Below, one piece after another: positions 16,445 to 25,074 of a stretch of 39,721 nucleotides of DNA (positions are counted from its first letter, which is position 1; each line of letters opens with the position of its first letter). Under the pieces are notes generated by a model, which did not search any database, had not been told where the DNA came from, and saw only the letters and a list, made by a program, of their open reading frames with translations. Origin of the DNA: Salinarchaeum sp. (GTDB lineage: Archaea; Halobacteriota; Halobacteria; Halobacteriales; SKNY01); NCBI GenBank assembly GCA_007123105.1, contig SKNY01000012.1, positions 1 to 39,721 of the forward strand, in the 5' to 3' direction. A program made the position numbers and the translations under genes.

Positions 16445-17027
16445 CGAACGCCTCATTGGCGAGTTCGTCCGCCCGCTCATTTACCTCACGGGGAACGTGG
16501 CTAACCTCCCAGTCGTCGAATGATTCGAGATGTTCGAGCGCTTGAACACGGAGTTCCCGAAGTGTTGGATCGTTCGTATTGTATGCTCCCGTGAGCTGTT
16601 TGACGATGAGCTCTGCGTCCCCCTGAAGGACGATTTCACGAAAACCGTAAGCGGTGGCCGCCTCAAGGGCTGCAATCGCTGCCCGATATTCGGCTTGATT
16701 GTTCGTCGCTCGACCAATGCGCCTGCCACCTTCGGCCACGATTCCCCCGGCTGCAACGATCACCCACCCAATGGCAGCCGCACCGGGATTTCCCCGAGAG
16801 GCCCCATCGAAGTAGACGTGAGCGCGACCACCATGCTCCTCGAGTAGCCCAGCCAGCGCGTGCGGATTTGTGCCCTGAATGACAACCTTGTCCGCGTACG
16901 CAACTGCCGTGGCGTCCTCGGCGGCCGCTCGCCATCGCTCGTGTTCGGTATTACCGGGGCGAATCTCAATGCCGGCCTCCTCTAATCGGGCGCGGGCCTC
17001 GTCCGGGTCACATTCGACTACTGGCAT
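16437..17027 (-). CDS. rnhA: Ribonuclease HI with N-terminal extension
   Basis: A 196-residue RNase H that cuts RNA in RNA-DNA hybrids. The catalytic acids are D74 (HVYFDGASRGNPG), E113 (TNNQAEYRA), D137 (VLQGDAELIVKQL) and D187 (NERADELAN). Residues 1-66 are the haloarchaeal N-terminal domain (MPVVECDPDEARARLEEAGI), very close to the characterised Halobacterium RNase HI, which begins MPVVECD. That match decides the start at 17027, against an in-frame ATG at 17054. It overlaps the next gene on the strand by 8 bp and ends the MFS gene's neighbourhood by 24 bp. Confidence 0.95.
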   Translation of the reverse strand: MPVVECDPDEARARLEEAGIEIRPGNTEHERWRAAAEDATAVAYADKVVIQGTNPHALAGLLEEHGGRAHVYFDGASRGNPGAAAIGWVIVAAGGIVAEGGRRIGRATNNQAEYRAAIAALEAATAYGFREIVLQGDAELIVKQLTGAYNTNDPTLRELRVQALEHLESFDDWEVSHVPREVNERADELANEAFDG

Positions 17028-17050
17028 ATCTTCGTGTTTGTCGACAGTAA

Positions 17051-18217
17051 TCAAACGGATTCCGATCCAGTCGACCGATTTCCGCCGGACTCAACGGAGA
17101 TCGCGAGCGCAAAGAGAGCTACCACGAGCCCAAAGCCCGCAAACACCCCGTACATTTCCTGAGCGCCCACGAGATCTAACACCCATCCCGTGCCGAGCTC
17201 ACCAATCGCAACACCGGCACTCGATCCACCGACCATCAACAAACTCTGGGCCGTCGACGCCATTGCGGGAGGCGCAAGAACGTGTGCGAGGTTGACGGAC
17301 GCGAGATTGAACAACGCGTAGCCGGCACCAAGTAACAGTTGGGCGAGCACGATCACGGCAACGCTCCCCGTCACCCAGAGGACAACGTACGTCGCACCAT
17401 ACAGGACGCCGCCGATCGCCATCAATCGGCGGTACGACCCCCTGCCCCGACGGGCCACGTAGACGAACACGATCGCCTCTGCGATGGTCTTGAAGAGCCA
17501 GGCGATTCCGGTAACCGAATCGGGATGGCCAACTGCACGAACGTACACCGAAAAGAACGCCGCACCGGCTGGCGTCATCAACCCGAGAACAAATGCCGCC
17601 ATGAGTAACAAAAGAAACTGCCGATCGAGCAGTTGGCGAACCGCATCGATGCTTAGGTCTCGCCCCACGCTGGGTCGCTCGTTGACCGGTAGCACGAACA
17701 GCAACCCGATGATCAGGGCCATGCCTGTGGTGTACGCGACGAAGATAAGGATGGTGTCAGTCACGCCGATTAAATATCCGATTACGAGGCCCGCGATCCC
17801 GAATGCGATCGATCCGTAGGCCCGGACACCCTCATAGGACATTCCAGTCGAAAGTACAAGGGCGTTTGCGATCGGCATCGCTGGTGCGCGAAAGACCGCA
17901 TAAAGGATGGTGGTCAGCGCAACAAACAGAAAGACTGCCGGAGTGAGCGGGGCAATCGGATAAAGTAACATCGCGATGCCAGCCACCAGGCACGAGACGT
18001 ACAGAATCCGCTTGCCGATTCCCTTCCAGTCGGCAAGCAATCCCCACAACGGCTGGGCGACGATGGTACACATCGGAATCAGAAAGCCGATCATCCCCAT
18101 CTGGGTCCCCGTCAACCCGATCTCCTCGAAGTAGACGTTGCGAAACATCGCATACCCGCTGAACGACGCAAAGAAGAGGAAGTAAAACAGCTTGAACCCG
18201 CGTTCTTGATTCATCAT
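17051..18217 (-). CDS. MFS transporter
   Basis: A 388-residue major-facilitator protein with about twelve hydrophobic helices in two halves. It opens MMNQERGFKLFYFLFFASFS, and the YFEEIGLTGTQMGMIGFLIP and QPLWGLLADWKGIGKRILY segments are the MFS_1-like loop 2/3 motif. The fold resembles the LacY/nucleoside-permease-like (MFS_1_like, PF12832) branch. No substrate can be read from the sequence. It lies 24 bp upstream of rnhA on the same strand, possibly as its operon leader, which is also how I read the short spacing. The C-terminus overlaps nothing. Confidence 0.88.
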   Translation of the reverse strand: MMNQERGFKLFYFLFFASFSGYAMFRNVYFEEIGLTGTQMGMIGFLIPMCTIVAQPLWGLLADWKGIGKRILYVSCLVAGIAMLLYPIAPLTPAVFLFVALTTILYAVFRAPAMPIANALVLSTGMSYEGVRAYGSIAFGIAGLVIGYLIGVTDTILIFVAYTTGMALIIGLLFVLPVNERPSVGRDLSIDAVRQLLDRQFLLLLMAAFVLGLMTPAGAAFFSVYVRAVGHPDSVTGIAWLFKTIAEAIVFVYVARRGRGSYRRLMAIGGVLYGATYVVLWVTGSVAVIVLAQLLLGAGYALFNLASVNLAHVLAPPAMASTAQSLLMVGGSSAGVAIGELGTGWVLDLVGAQEMYGVFAGFGLVVALFALAISVESGGNRSTGSESV

Positions 18218-18337
18218 GCTGCAGACGGCCGGCCGTCATATTGGACCGCTCCCGCGATCCATTTGAGCGTTCCGAGATTCGGCGTCCGCATGGGTTAGCG
18301 AGTGGGTAGCATTCTGTCGACGACTGCTGGGCCGGGT

Positions 18338-18799
18338 ATGGCCCCGGCAATCACCCATTTTCTCGTGGGGGCGGCAATCCTCCTGGTGGTGGCGACGCCG
18401 TTTGCGATGGTTCGCCGGGTGCATCCGGTAGTCCCCATCTGGCTAGTACTCATTGGTGGGCTGTGGGGACTGTTCCCAGACATCCACCACATCGCTCCCG
18501 TCTACGCCGACGAACTACGACAGTTTCACAATTCGCCGTGGGCTGACCTCTTTGCCTTTCACTACACTCTCGATCGACCGTACGTTCGTCGGCAATTCTA
18601 CCCCAGCATCATCGGTGGGATGGTAGCGTTCCTGGCCGGCGTTGCGACCTATACGCTTGGATCAACAGTGAATCCGCTGTCAATTCCACGTATCGTGACG
18701 GCCACAGCGGGGATCCTCGCTGCTGGTCTTGTGCTTTCCGTGCTGAGTAGCCCGTTTGTCGGCGGTATGGTGGAGGTAATCGCTGTGTTCATCAACTGA
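18338..18799 (+). CDS. Small membrane protein, YdjM-like (predicted metal-dependent hydrolase type)
   Basis: A 153-residue protein with four hydrophobic segments. MAPAITHFLVGAAILLVVAT has the N-terminal T-H motif in a hydrophobic helix, and IGGLWGLFPDIHHIAPVYAD has the G-x-x-P-D-x-x-H pattern. Both recall the YdjM/DUF457 family of inner-membrane predicted hydrolases, where His/Asp bind metal. The similarity is motif-level only. The ATG at 18338 is preferred to the frame's earlier start because the T-H helix normally opens these proteins. The last 8 bp overlap the end of the converging antiporter gene. Confidence 0.7.
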   Translation: MAPAITHFLVGAAILLVVATPFAMVRRVHPVVPIWLVLIGGLWGLFPDIHHIAPVYADELRQFHNSPWADLFAFHYTLDRPYVRRQFYPSIIGGMVAFLAGVATYTLGSTVNPLSIPRIVTATAGILAAGLVLSVLSSPFVGGMVEVIAVFIN

Positions 18800-20849
18800 A
18801 CCGGAGGAACTGCCGGTCATAGCCTGGTTCGTCCTCCCGTGGGTAAACGATGATGAACGAATGTGGCGGTAATTCCGCAAGCAACCGTGGAAGTTCCTCC
18901 AACCGTTCGTGCCAGCCAATCGATCCGCGTTCGGCCCCAATCACCGCGACGAGGTCTTCAGACCTGACGGCCGAGTCAAGGAAGTCGATCGTCCGGTCCC
19001 AATCGTTATGAACCTCAAACGTCGCTTCGACCTCTGGTTCGACCATTCCAAACACTCGCTCGAGAGATTGAGAGGAGTTACCGACACTGATGACTGTAAC
19101 CTCGGTGCCGAGTCGATCAGCGAGTTGTTTCAGCAAGAACAACGACTCGAAAAAGCCTTCATGGTGGGGAAGACCGCGAGGGATCACCAGGAAAATGCGG
19201 TCGGTCGTGTTGAGCTGGTGACCGAGCCGGGCAATCATCACGGGAATCGTCAGCTGACGGAGGACATTGTCGATGATACTGCCGAACATCCGATGCCGTA
19301 ACGATTGACGGGCGTCCCACCCCATGATCACCAGATTGACCCCTTCCTCGATCGCTCCTTGTGCGATTCCCGAGGCGATGTTGTGGTTGACCCGGGATTC
19401 GATCTGGACCGGCACTTCGCCGGCACTGCCGACCGCTTGTAGTCCTTCGAGTTCCACTCGCGATCGTTCGACCAGCTCGGACGTTTCTGCTCCGGCCTCA
19501 GGTTGGACGACCGTCAACACGTGTATCGGTTCGTCCGCTGGCCCGCCCTTCAACAGCATCGCAAGCTCGAGGAGGCGTCGTTGGAGGTCGGCACCGTGTG
19601 ACAGCGGGAGTAAAATTCGCGGGTCGAATGCCGAGCCCGGTGGGTCACCCACTTCAGTTTCAGAAACGACCTGCGTAGCCCCCCGCTCGGTCAACCACGG
19701 GCTCAGGATCGCGGTGACGAGCAACATCAGCACGACGGCGTTTAAAACTGCAGCGTCGAACAAGCCAGCCTCATAGCCAAGCAAGGTAATCGCGAGTGCT
19801 GCTGCGGCCTGCCCGGTCGAAAGACCAAACATCACCGACCGTTCGGCAGGGGTATAGCCTTGGATGGCACCGACCAACCACGCCGCTATTCCTTTGGTCA
19901 CAAGCATCGTTCCAATGATGAACGCGGCGACGGCGATCGTGTCAAATCCATCGAGGATGACGCCAAATTCGACGAGCATCCCCACATGCAACAGGAAAAA
20001 CGGGATGAAGAACGCGTTGCCCGCGAACTCGATTCGGTTGTGCAACACACCACCCTCGGGAATTAACCGATTGAGCGCGATGCCGGCGATGAAGGCGCCC
20101 AAGATCCCTGCTAAGTCCAGGATCTCTGCGAACGACGCAGCAAGAAAGAACACAGTCATGACGAACAGGAACTCGAAGTAGCTCTCCTCGCTGACCGACC
20201 GGAAGAACCAACGGCCAATCCGCGGAACAACGAGCCAGACGATACCAAACAGCGCGACGAGCGAGGCGGCGATCCCGATTACCAACCCGAGTCCGAACTG
20301 CCCCGCATCCGCACCGAGCACGAGGGCAAGGACGATCAACGCAGCCGTGTCGGTGAACAGGATGCCCCCGAAGACGTCCGTGACGGCGTCGTTCTTCCCA
20401 ATTCCAAGCCGGTTGACGACCGGATACGCCAACAACGTATGCGAGGCAAACACCGCGGCGAGCAATATCGCACCGAACGGATCCAACCCGACGAGGACGT
20501 GTCCACCTACGGCACCGATCAAAAATGGAAGCCCAAAGCTGATTCCACCGAAGAGGGCGGCCGATTCCGGTGCTCGTTTGAACCCGCCGAGATCAAGCTC
20601 CAGACCGACGGTGAACAGTAAATAAATAAGCCCGACCTCACCGAGCAGCACAATCGCACCCACGTGATCGACGATACCGAGCCCGCCCGGGCCAATCCCC
20701 GCCCCGACCAGCACGATCCCGACGATACCCGGGAAGCCGAATCGCTTGATGACCAACGGAGCAATGAGAAACGTCGCAAGCGCGAACGTAAAGACGAGGA
20801 CAGGGTCCTCAACAGGGACCGACGGTACATTCGCGATCTGTAAATTCAT
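18792..20849 (-). CDS. CPA2-family cation/proton antiporter with C-terminal USP-like domains
   Basis: A 685-residue protein. Residues about 15-395 form a Na+/H+ exchanger domain with 12-13 hydrophobic helices, including LLGEVGLIYLLFTVGLELDL, LAGILGAFIAGIALNRL and STGQAAAALAITLLGYEAGL, which are CPA2/KefB-like blocks. Residues about 410-545 resemble a universal stress protein domain (DPRILLPLSHGADLQRRLLE and NLVIMGWDARQSLRHRMFGS), and 550-685 a second, weaker alpha/beta domain. Fusion to USP-like regulatory domains is common for haloarchaeal antiporters and suggests nucleotide-sensitive control of ion or pH homeostasis. Confidence 0.9.
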   Translation of the reverse strand: MNLQIANVPSVPVEDPVLVFTFALATFLIAPLVIKRFGFPGIVGIVLVGAGIGPGGLGIVDHVGAIVLLGEVGLIYLLFTVGLELDLGGFKRAPESAALFGGISFGLPFLIGAVGGHVLVGLDPFGAILLAAVFASHTLLAYPVVNRLGIGKNDAVTDVFGGILFTDTAALIVLALVLGADAGQFGLGLVIGIAASLVALFGIVWLVVPRIGRWFFRSVSEESYFEFLFVMTVFFLAASFAEILDLAGILGAFIAGIALNRLIPEGGVLHNRIEFAGNAFFIPFFLLHVGMLVEFGVILDGFDTIAVAAFIIGTMLVTKGIAAWLVGAIQGYTPAERSVMFGLSTGQAAAALAITLLGYEAGLFDAAVLNAVVLMLLVTAILSPWLTERGATQVVSETEVGDPPGSAFDPRILLPLSHGADLQRRLLELAMLLKGGPADEPIHVLTVVQPEAGAETSELVERSRVELEGLQAVGSAGEVPVQIESRVNHNIASGIAQGAIEEGVNLVIMGWDARQSLRHRMFGSIIDNVLRQLTIPVMIARLGHQLNTTDRIFLVIPRGLPHHEGFFESLFLLKQLADRLGTEVTVISVGNSSQSLERVFGMVEPEVEATFEVHNDWDRTIDFLDSAVRSEDLVAVIGAERGSIGWHERLEELPRLLAELPPHSFIIVYPREDEPGYDRQFLRFS

Positions 20850-20878
20850 CGGAAGGAGCTATTCGCGTAGTGTCGTAT

Positions 20879-22120
20879 CTATGGTGCAGGATCGAACAAC
20901 GTTTCGCCCTCGATCATGTGTTCTTCTACCGCATCGAGATCCAGGGTGAGGCCGAGACCGGGCGCTTCAGGGATCGTCATGCGCCCGTCGACGATCAGGT
21001 CATCCTCCTCGACGAGATCTTCCCACCACCCCAGCTGGTAGCTGTGAAATTCCACGGCGAGGGAATTCGGGATCGTTGTAGCGACCTGGGCACTTGCCAT
21101 GGTCCCGATCGGCGACGCGACGTTGTGCATCGCGACTGGGATGTAAAATCGGTCTGCATGGTGGGCGATTTTCTGGGTCTCACGCATGCCACCGACCTTC
21201 GGAAGGTCCGGTGCGATTATGTCCAACGCCTGTTCGTCGATCAGCCGACGCGTGCCGTGGGATCGGTAGACGTTCTCGCCGACGGTCACCGGGGTCGTGC
21301 TCGACTGCGTAACGACCCGTTGGGCTTCGACGTTCTCTGGCGGAATCGGATCCTCGATCCACCAGACGTCATACTCCTCGACCGCTTGCAGCAATTGCTT
21401 GGCCGAGGATGGAGTGTATGACCAGTGGCAATCGAACGCGGCGTCGGCGCGATCTCCGACGGCCTCGCAGACCGCTCGCACAATATCGGCTTTGTGTTCG
21501 ATTTCCGGTCCGCGCATATGACGGTTGGCACGGTCGATTTCAGCCCCCGACGGAACGTCGAGATCGAATTTTAGTGCGTCGTAGCCGAGCTCGTCGACGA
21601 CGCGTTCTGCCTCTGCGGCATTCGATGTCGGCTCTGATTCATCGCCGGCATGACAGTCACAGTATACGCGAACTTCATCCCGGTATTTCCCGCCAAGGAG
21701 CTGGTACGCCGGAACGTCGAGGAGCTTCCCAGCTACGTCGTGTAACGCGATCTCCACACCGGAGATGGCAGAGATGACCTTTCCCGAGATTGAGCCTTCG
21801 CCAGACATCTTTTGGATCAGATGTTCATAGAGACGATCGATGTCGAGTGGATTCTCCCCGATCAAAAACGCCGCCATCCGATCAATGATTTCGGGTTCCC
21901 CAACGCCCCAATACGACTCGCCGTTACCGACGACACCGGCGTCGGTGTAGATCCGGACGAGCGTCCAGGGATAATTTCCCCCCACCATCGTTGTTTGGAC
22001 ATCGGTGATCTCAACGTCGCGTGGACCCCGACTCGCCGAGAGACCCATCGTCTCAGCCGAGAGGTCCCGCATCGTGTACTCGGCGTTCGGATCGTGAAGC
22101 GTTCGATAATTTCGGCTCAT
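20879..22120 (-). CDS. Enolase-superfamily sugar-acid dehydratase (mandelate racemase/muconate-lactonizing family)
   Basis: A 413-residue two-domain enzyme: N-terminal capping domain, then a TIM-like barrel. Metal ligands are D230 (AAFDCHW), E256 (WWIEDPIPP) and E282 (VTVGENV). The His-Asp dyad is H332 (VAMHNVASPIGT) with D305 (IAPDLPKVGG). H232, two residues after the first metal ligand, matches the D-x-H arrangement of galactonate/gluconate-type dehydratases rather than the K-x-K of mandelate racemase; the strand before it reads ALKFDLD (K184). I read it as an acid-sugar dehydratase; the exact substrate is open. The start at 22120 (MSRNYRTLHDPN) is preferred to the longer frame, which runs over the nreA promoter. 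Confidence 0.85.
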   Translation of the reverse strand: MSRNYRTLHDPNAEYTMRDLSAETMGLSASRGPRDVEITDVQTTMVGGNYPWTLVRIYTDAGVVGNGESYWGVGEPEIIDRMAAFLIGENPLDIDRLYEHLIQKMSGEGSISGKVISAISGVEIALHDVAGKLLDVPAYQLLGGKYRDEVRVYCDCHAGDESEPTSNAAEAERVVDELGYDALKFDLDVPSGAEIDRANRHMRGPEIEHKADIVRAVCEAVGDRADAAFDCHWSYTPSSAKQLLQAVEEYDVWWIEDPIPPENVEAQRVVTQSSTTPVTVGENVYRSHGTRRLIDEQALDIIAPDLPKVGGMRETQKIAHHADRFYIPVAMHNVASPIGTMASAQVATTIPNSLAVEFHSYQLGWWEDLVEEDDLIVDGRMTIPEAPGLGLTLDLDAVEEHMIEGETLFDPAP

Positions 22121-22200
22121 GAATAGCGGTTTGAAGGCATGTGGGTAAAGATACCGAAAGGAGCGAACGTTCAAGCCCAAGCACGACGAACACCCATCCA

Positions 22201-23490
22201 ATGCGGCTGGATGCGTTCCTCGAGGAATTCGAACGGGACGAGGCGGCCGAGCGGCGCCAGCTCGCCAAGGAGCGATCCTACGCGATTACAGACTACCTCG
22301 AAGATTTCGAAGCGCGCTTCGAATCGATTACGAGTGGTGATGCACTGTTTGGTAGCACTGCCCCGTCGATCTTCGTCGGGCATGCAAACTATCCCAGCGT
22401 GCCGACCGGCCTCCTCTCACCGGTTGGCAATGAAGACGAGGCCGCATCGTTCGTAACCGACCGATCCTGGTACGATCAACACCTCGACATCGCAGAAGTG
22501 TTCCGCCGGCGATCGGGCTTGCTCACAGCGAACCGATCCATGGAAGTCACTGCTCCCGCCAGAGTTGGACGGTTCGGCCCGAAGGTACACGACGTCTGGG
22601 ACGGATTCCTCGGCGTCCAACGGGAGGTAGCTGTCGCGGATCGACCCGTTGACGTGGAAATCGGGCTGGCTGAACGACCAACACTAGAGGTGACACCCGA
22701 CACCGTGGCCGAGCCACGGGGGCCGTGGGCCCGTGCTAAATCTGCAGACCTTACAGAAAATCCGTCGGTTCCTCTGGAGGTCGAAAAGACCATCTCAGAC
22801 GACGATTGGCGGGCCGAAGGGGCGATGACGTATCTCTACCGCCGCGACTTCGACGTCTACGACATCCACCGAATCCTGTCGGCAGGTGCACTCGGAGAGG
22901 CCAGGGAACGACGGCTGGTACCGACGCGGTGGTCGATCACGGCGGTCGACGACACCGTGGGCAAGTATCTTCGGGGGCGGATCCACTCCAAAGAGCCAAT
23001 TGACGGCGTAGAAGTCTGGCAAAACGACTTCATCGGCAACTACTACTGGGTCATTCTGGCGCCCGGGGAATGGGAGTACGAACTTGTCGAATTGAAGGGG
23101 GCCGGCAGCGTGTGGAATCCCAACCCCGAAGACGACATCTACATTGCTGCCGATTACGAAGGGTACGAGGGTCGAACCGGCTATGTCGAACAGACCGCCG
23201 GCGCGTATCATGCCGCCAGACTGGGTGTACTCGAACATCTCGCCGCACGAGAACAACAAGCCAAAGCTCTCGTCATCCGGAACGTTACAGACGAGTATTG
23301 GGGGCCTGTCGGAGTCTGGCAGGTTCGTGAGAGCGTTCGGAATGCGTTTGAGGGCGAACGAGGGCGAGCTCCTACAATGAAGCAGGCCATCGAGTCGATC
23401 TGTACGGTCCTACCCATCACTGCTGGGACGTTAGGCCGGGCCTCGACACTGGTCGCTGGTCAACAGGCATCGCTAACAGCATTTGACTGA
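22201..23490 (+). CDS. nreA: NreA-type archaeal DNA repair protein
   Basis: A 429-residue protein of the archaeal Nre family. In Haloferax, NreA acts in repair of alkylation and mitomycin-type damage together with PCNA. Family blocks seen: IFVGHANYPSVPTGLLSPVG, VGRFGPKVHDVWDGFLGVQR, MTYLYRRDFDVYDIHRILSA and LVPTRWSITAVDDTVGKYLR. The extreme C-terminus, QASLTAFD, fits the PCNA-interacting Q-x-x-L-x-x-F pattern. The start MRLDAFLEEFERDEA at 22201 is favoured over the frame's first ATG at 22141 because the extra 20 residues are Ser/Thr-rich and the family opens with this helix. It is divergent from the dehydratase over 80 bp. Confidence 0.92.
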   Translation: MRLDAFLEEFERDEAAERRQLAKERSYAITDYLEDFEARFESITSGDALFGSTAPSIFVGHANYPSVPTGLLSPVGNEDEAASFVTDRSWYDQHLDIAEVFRRRSGLLTANRSMEVTAPARVGRFGPKVHDVWDGFLGVQREVAVADRPVDVEIGLAERPTLEVTPDTVAEPRGPWARAKSADLTENPSVPLEVEKTISDDDWRAEGAMTYLYRRDFDVYDIHRILSAGALGEARERRLVPTRWSITAVDDTVGKYLRGRIHSKEPIDGVEVWQNDFIGNYYWVILAPGEWEYELVELKGAGSVWNPNPEDDIYIAADYEGYEGRTGYVEQTAGAYHAARLGVLEHLAAREQQAKALVIRNVTDEYWGPVGVWQVRESVRNAFEGERGRAPTMKQAIESICTVLPITAGTLGRASTLVAGQQASLTAFD

Positions 23491-23500
23491 CAGATATCTG
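23491..23500. other. Perfect 10-bp palindrome CAGATATCTG
   Basis: A short exact palindrome placed directly after the nreA stop codon and about 60 bp before the coiled-coil gene. It could be an operator or chance; there is no second copy nearby. Confidence 0.2.
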
Positions 23501-23559
23501 ACCAGATCTATCGGTGGTCGATACTGTTTTCGTGGCTGAACGGTTCCGGAATTATATAC

Positions 23560-24408
23560 ATGGCCTCGACCGAGCTATCCGATTCACGTGACCTGATTGC
23601 CCAGCTTGAAGACGAGGCCGATGAGCGGGACCTCCCGAAATCCGAATACATCATCGACATCATCCGCAATCGGCACGAACACGAAGCGCTCGAACGCCGG
23701 GTGGCCGAACTTCGCGAGCGGGTAGAGGACCAAGCACAAGAGTTGGCCGATGAAACCGCCCGTGCCGACGAGCTCGAAACCGAGCTTCGCGAGGCTCACC
23801 GGGAAATCGAAGATCGGGAAATAGATGTAAAACTCCTCCGGGAGAAACTAATCAGTCTTCAACAGGAGATCGGCGAACTCGAGGACGAACGAATTGCCCA
23901 TCTTGACCGAATCGAGGAGCTCGATCGTGAGCGGTCGGAACTGAATAAACGAGTTACGGCCGGCGAACGCCGGATCGAAGATCTCGAAGCCGAACTCCAC
24001 CAGGTACACACGCTTGCTTCGGATCTCAAAACGGAAGTCACAGCGCAGGCCGAAACAATCGAGACACTCCAAGAGGAACGAGACGAACTTCGGGACCAAC
24101 GAGACCACTTCGAGCGGAACGCCAAGCGACTTGAAGGACAACTCGATACGCGGACGGATGAGCTGATTGTCGCCCGCGACCGGGTCGATACCCTCGAGCA
24201 AGAAAAAGAGGGCCTGCTCGACCGGATCGAGAAGCTCCAAGACCGCCTCGATCTCCGCGAAGAACGCATAGACGAGATCGAACAGCAACTGACACGACGG
24301 TCCCAGATCGAGGATAAGGTTGAAGAGTTATCTCTCGTGGTGAGGGACCAGGAAGAAACGCTCACGGCTCCATTTATCGTCCGCTGGTGGCGGTGGTTGC
24401 GATCCTAG
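23560..24408 (+). CDS. Long coiled-coil protein with RHH-like head and Trp-rich tail
   Basis: A 282-residue, highly charged protein. Residues 1-45 (LIAQLEDEADERDLPKSEYI then IDIIRNRHEH) resemble the helical part of a ribbon-helix-helix domain. Residues about 45-265 are almost pure heptad-repeat coiled coil (ELRERVEDQAQELADETARA and similar). The end, PFIVRWWRWLRS, is a Trp/Arg-rich amphipathic stretch that could touch the membrane. Coiled-coil database hits to SMC or chromosome-segregation ATPases would be spurious, as there is no ATPase head. It may be a structural or DNA-membrane tethering factor; function unknown. A T6 run at 24412-24417 just after the stop is a plausible terminator. Confidence 0.8.
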   Translation: MASTELSDSRDLIAQLEDEADERDLPKSEYIIDIIRNRHEHEALERRVAELRERVEDQAQELADETARADELETELREAHREIEDREIDVKLLREKLISLQQEIGELEDERIAHLDRIEELDRERSELNKRVTAGERRIEDLEAELHQVHTLASDLKTEVTAQAETIETLQEERDELRDQRDHFERNAKRLEGQLDTRTDELIVARDRVDTLEQEKEGLLDRIEKLQDRLDLREERIDEIEQQLTRRSQIEDKVEELSLVVRDQEETLTAPFIVRWWRWLRS

Positions 24409-24410
24409 GC

Positions 24411-24418
24411 GTTTTTTG
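24411..24418 (+). terminator. T-tract after the coiled-coil gene
   Basis: GTTTTTTG, a T6 run three bases after the TAG of the coiled-coil gene. Archaeal RNA polymerase can stop at such T-tracts without a hairpin. The following cupin starts 24 bp later, so readthrough is also possible. Confidence 0.4.
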
Positions 24419-24440
24419 AGCTGTTATCGTTTGATACGGT

Positions 24441-24785
24441 ATGGAACGACGTAGCGTCGACGAATCGGAGACACAGACTCCGGTACCCGACGTAACACTG
24501 GCTCAGCTCGTGAACGGTGAGCGAATGAACGTTCAACACTATCGGTTCGAACCGGGTGCGATCGTCCCACGGCACCGTCACGAACACGAGCAAGCCGGCT
24601 TCCTCTATCAAGGGACGTTAACCTTCCTTCTCGAAGACGGTCGTGAAATCGTTACAACGGCCGGCGACGGATACGTCCTGCCAAGCGACATGAGCCATCA
24701 AGTCGAAAACCGAGGCGAAAAACCAGCAGTTGGAGTCGACATATTCAGCCCGCCTCGGCCCGCTCCAGCGTGGGAAACAGAGTAA
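24441..24785 (+). CDS. Single-domain cupin
   Basis: A 114-residue cupin. Motif 1 is PRHRHEHEQAGFLYQG with H45 and H47 as metal ligands, and motif 2 is GDGYVLPSDMSHQVEN with H86. A complete small beta-barrel is present, so it probably binds a divalent metal. Related small cupins are sugar- or metabolite-binding proteins or dioxygenases; none can be assigned here. A T-tract lies just upstream of its start, so it may have its own promoter, though no strong TATA box is seen. Confidence 0.85.
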   Translation: MERRSVDESETQTPVPDVTLAQLVNGERMNVQHYRFEPGAIVPRHRHEHEQAGFLYQGTLTFLLEDGREIVTTAGDGYVLPSDMSHQVENRGEKPAVGVDIFSPPRPAPAWETE

Positions 24786-24861
24786 TCGAGGAGCGGGGAA
24801 ACGATCGCCAGTTCCTCGACCTCGATGAGCCGATCGCATCGACTAACAGAAGATCCATCGT

Positions 24862-25074
24862 GTGAACGAGGTTCGGATCGAGGTCAGTAGTTGGATCGCA
24901 ATCGTCGACAGGATCGACTTAAATGATCCCGTCATTGCCGACTACGTTAGTTGCGATTGGTTTCCACAATCCATTCTGACCGATGGTGAATGCGGTCAGC
25001 AATTCCTGCACCATCGGACGGAGCGTTCTTACACCGTGATTCGATCGCATCAGACCACGCTAGATGGCGGTTAG
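24862..25074 (+). CDS. Possible 70-residue ORF, unrecognised
   Basis: A GTG-started frame reading MNEVRIEVSSWIAIVDRIDL and NDPVIADYVSCDWFPQSILT. It is acidic in its first half, as haloarchaeal proteins are, and overlaps the end of the converging frame 25060-25554 by 15 bp. No TATA box or family resemblance is seen, and the protein-like reading begins before the GTG (IEERGNDRQFLDLDEPIAST from about 24788 in another frame), so this may be a decayed gene. Confidence 0.25.
   Translation: MNEVRIEVSSWIAIVDRIDLNDPVIADYVSCDWFPQSILTDGECGQQFLHHRTERSYTVIRSHQTTLDGG

Noticed and set aside
23851-24365. Minus-strand Ser/Arg-rich frames antisense to the coiled-coil gene
   Set aside because: They are the complement of Glu/Arg/Leu heptad codons and have no protein features.
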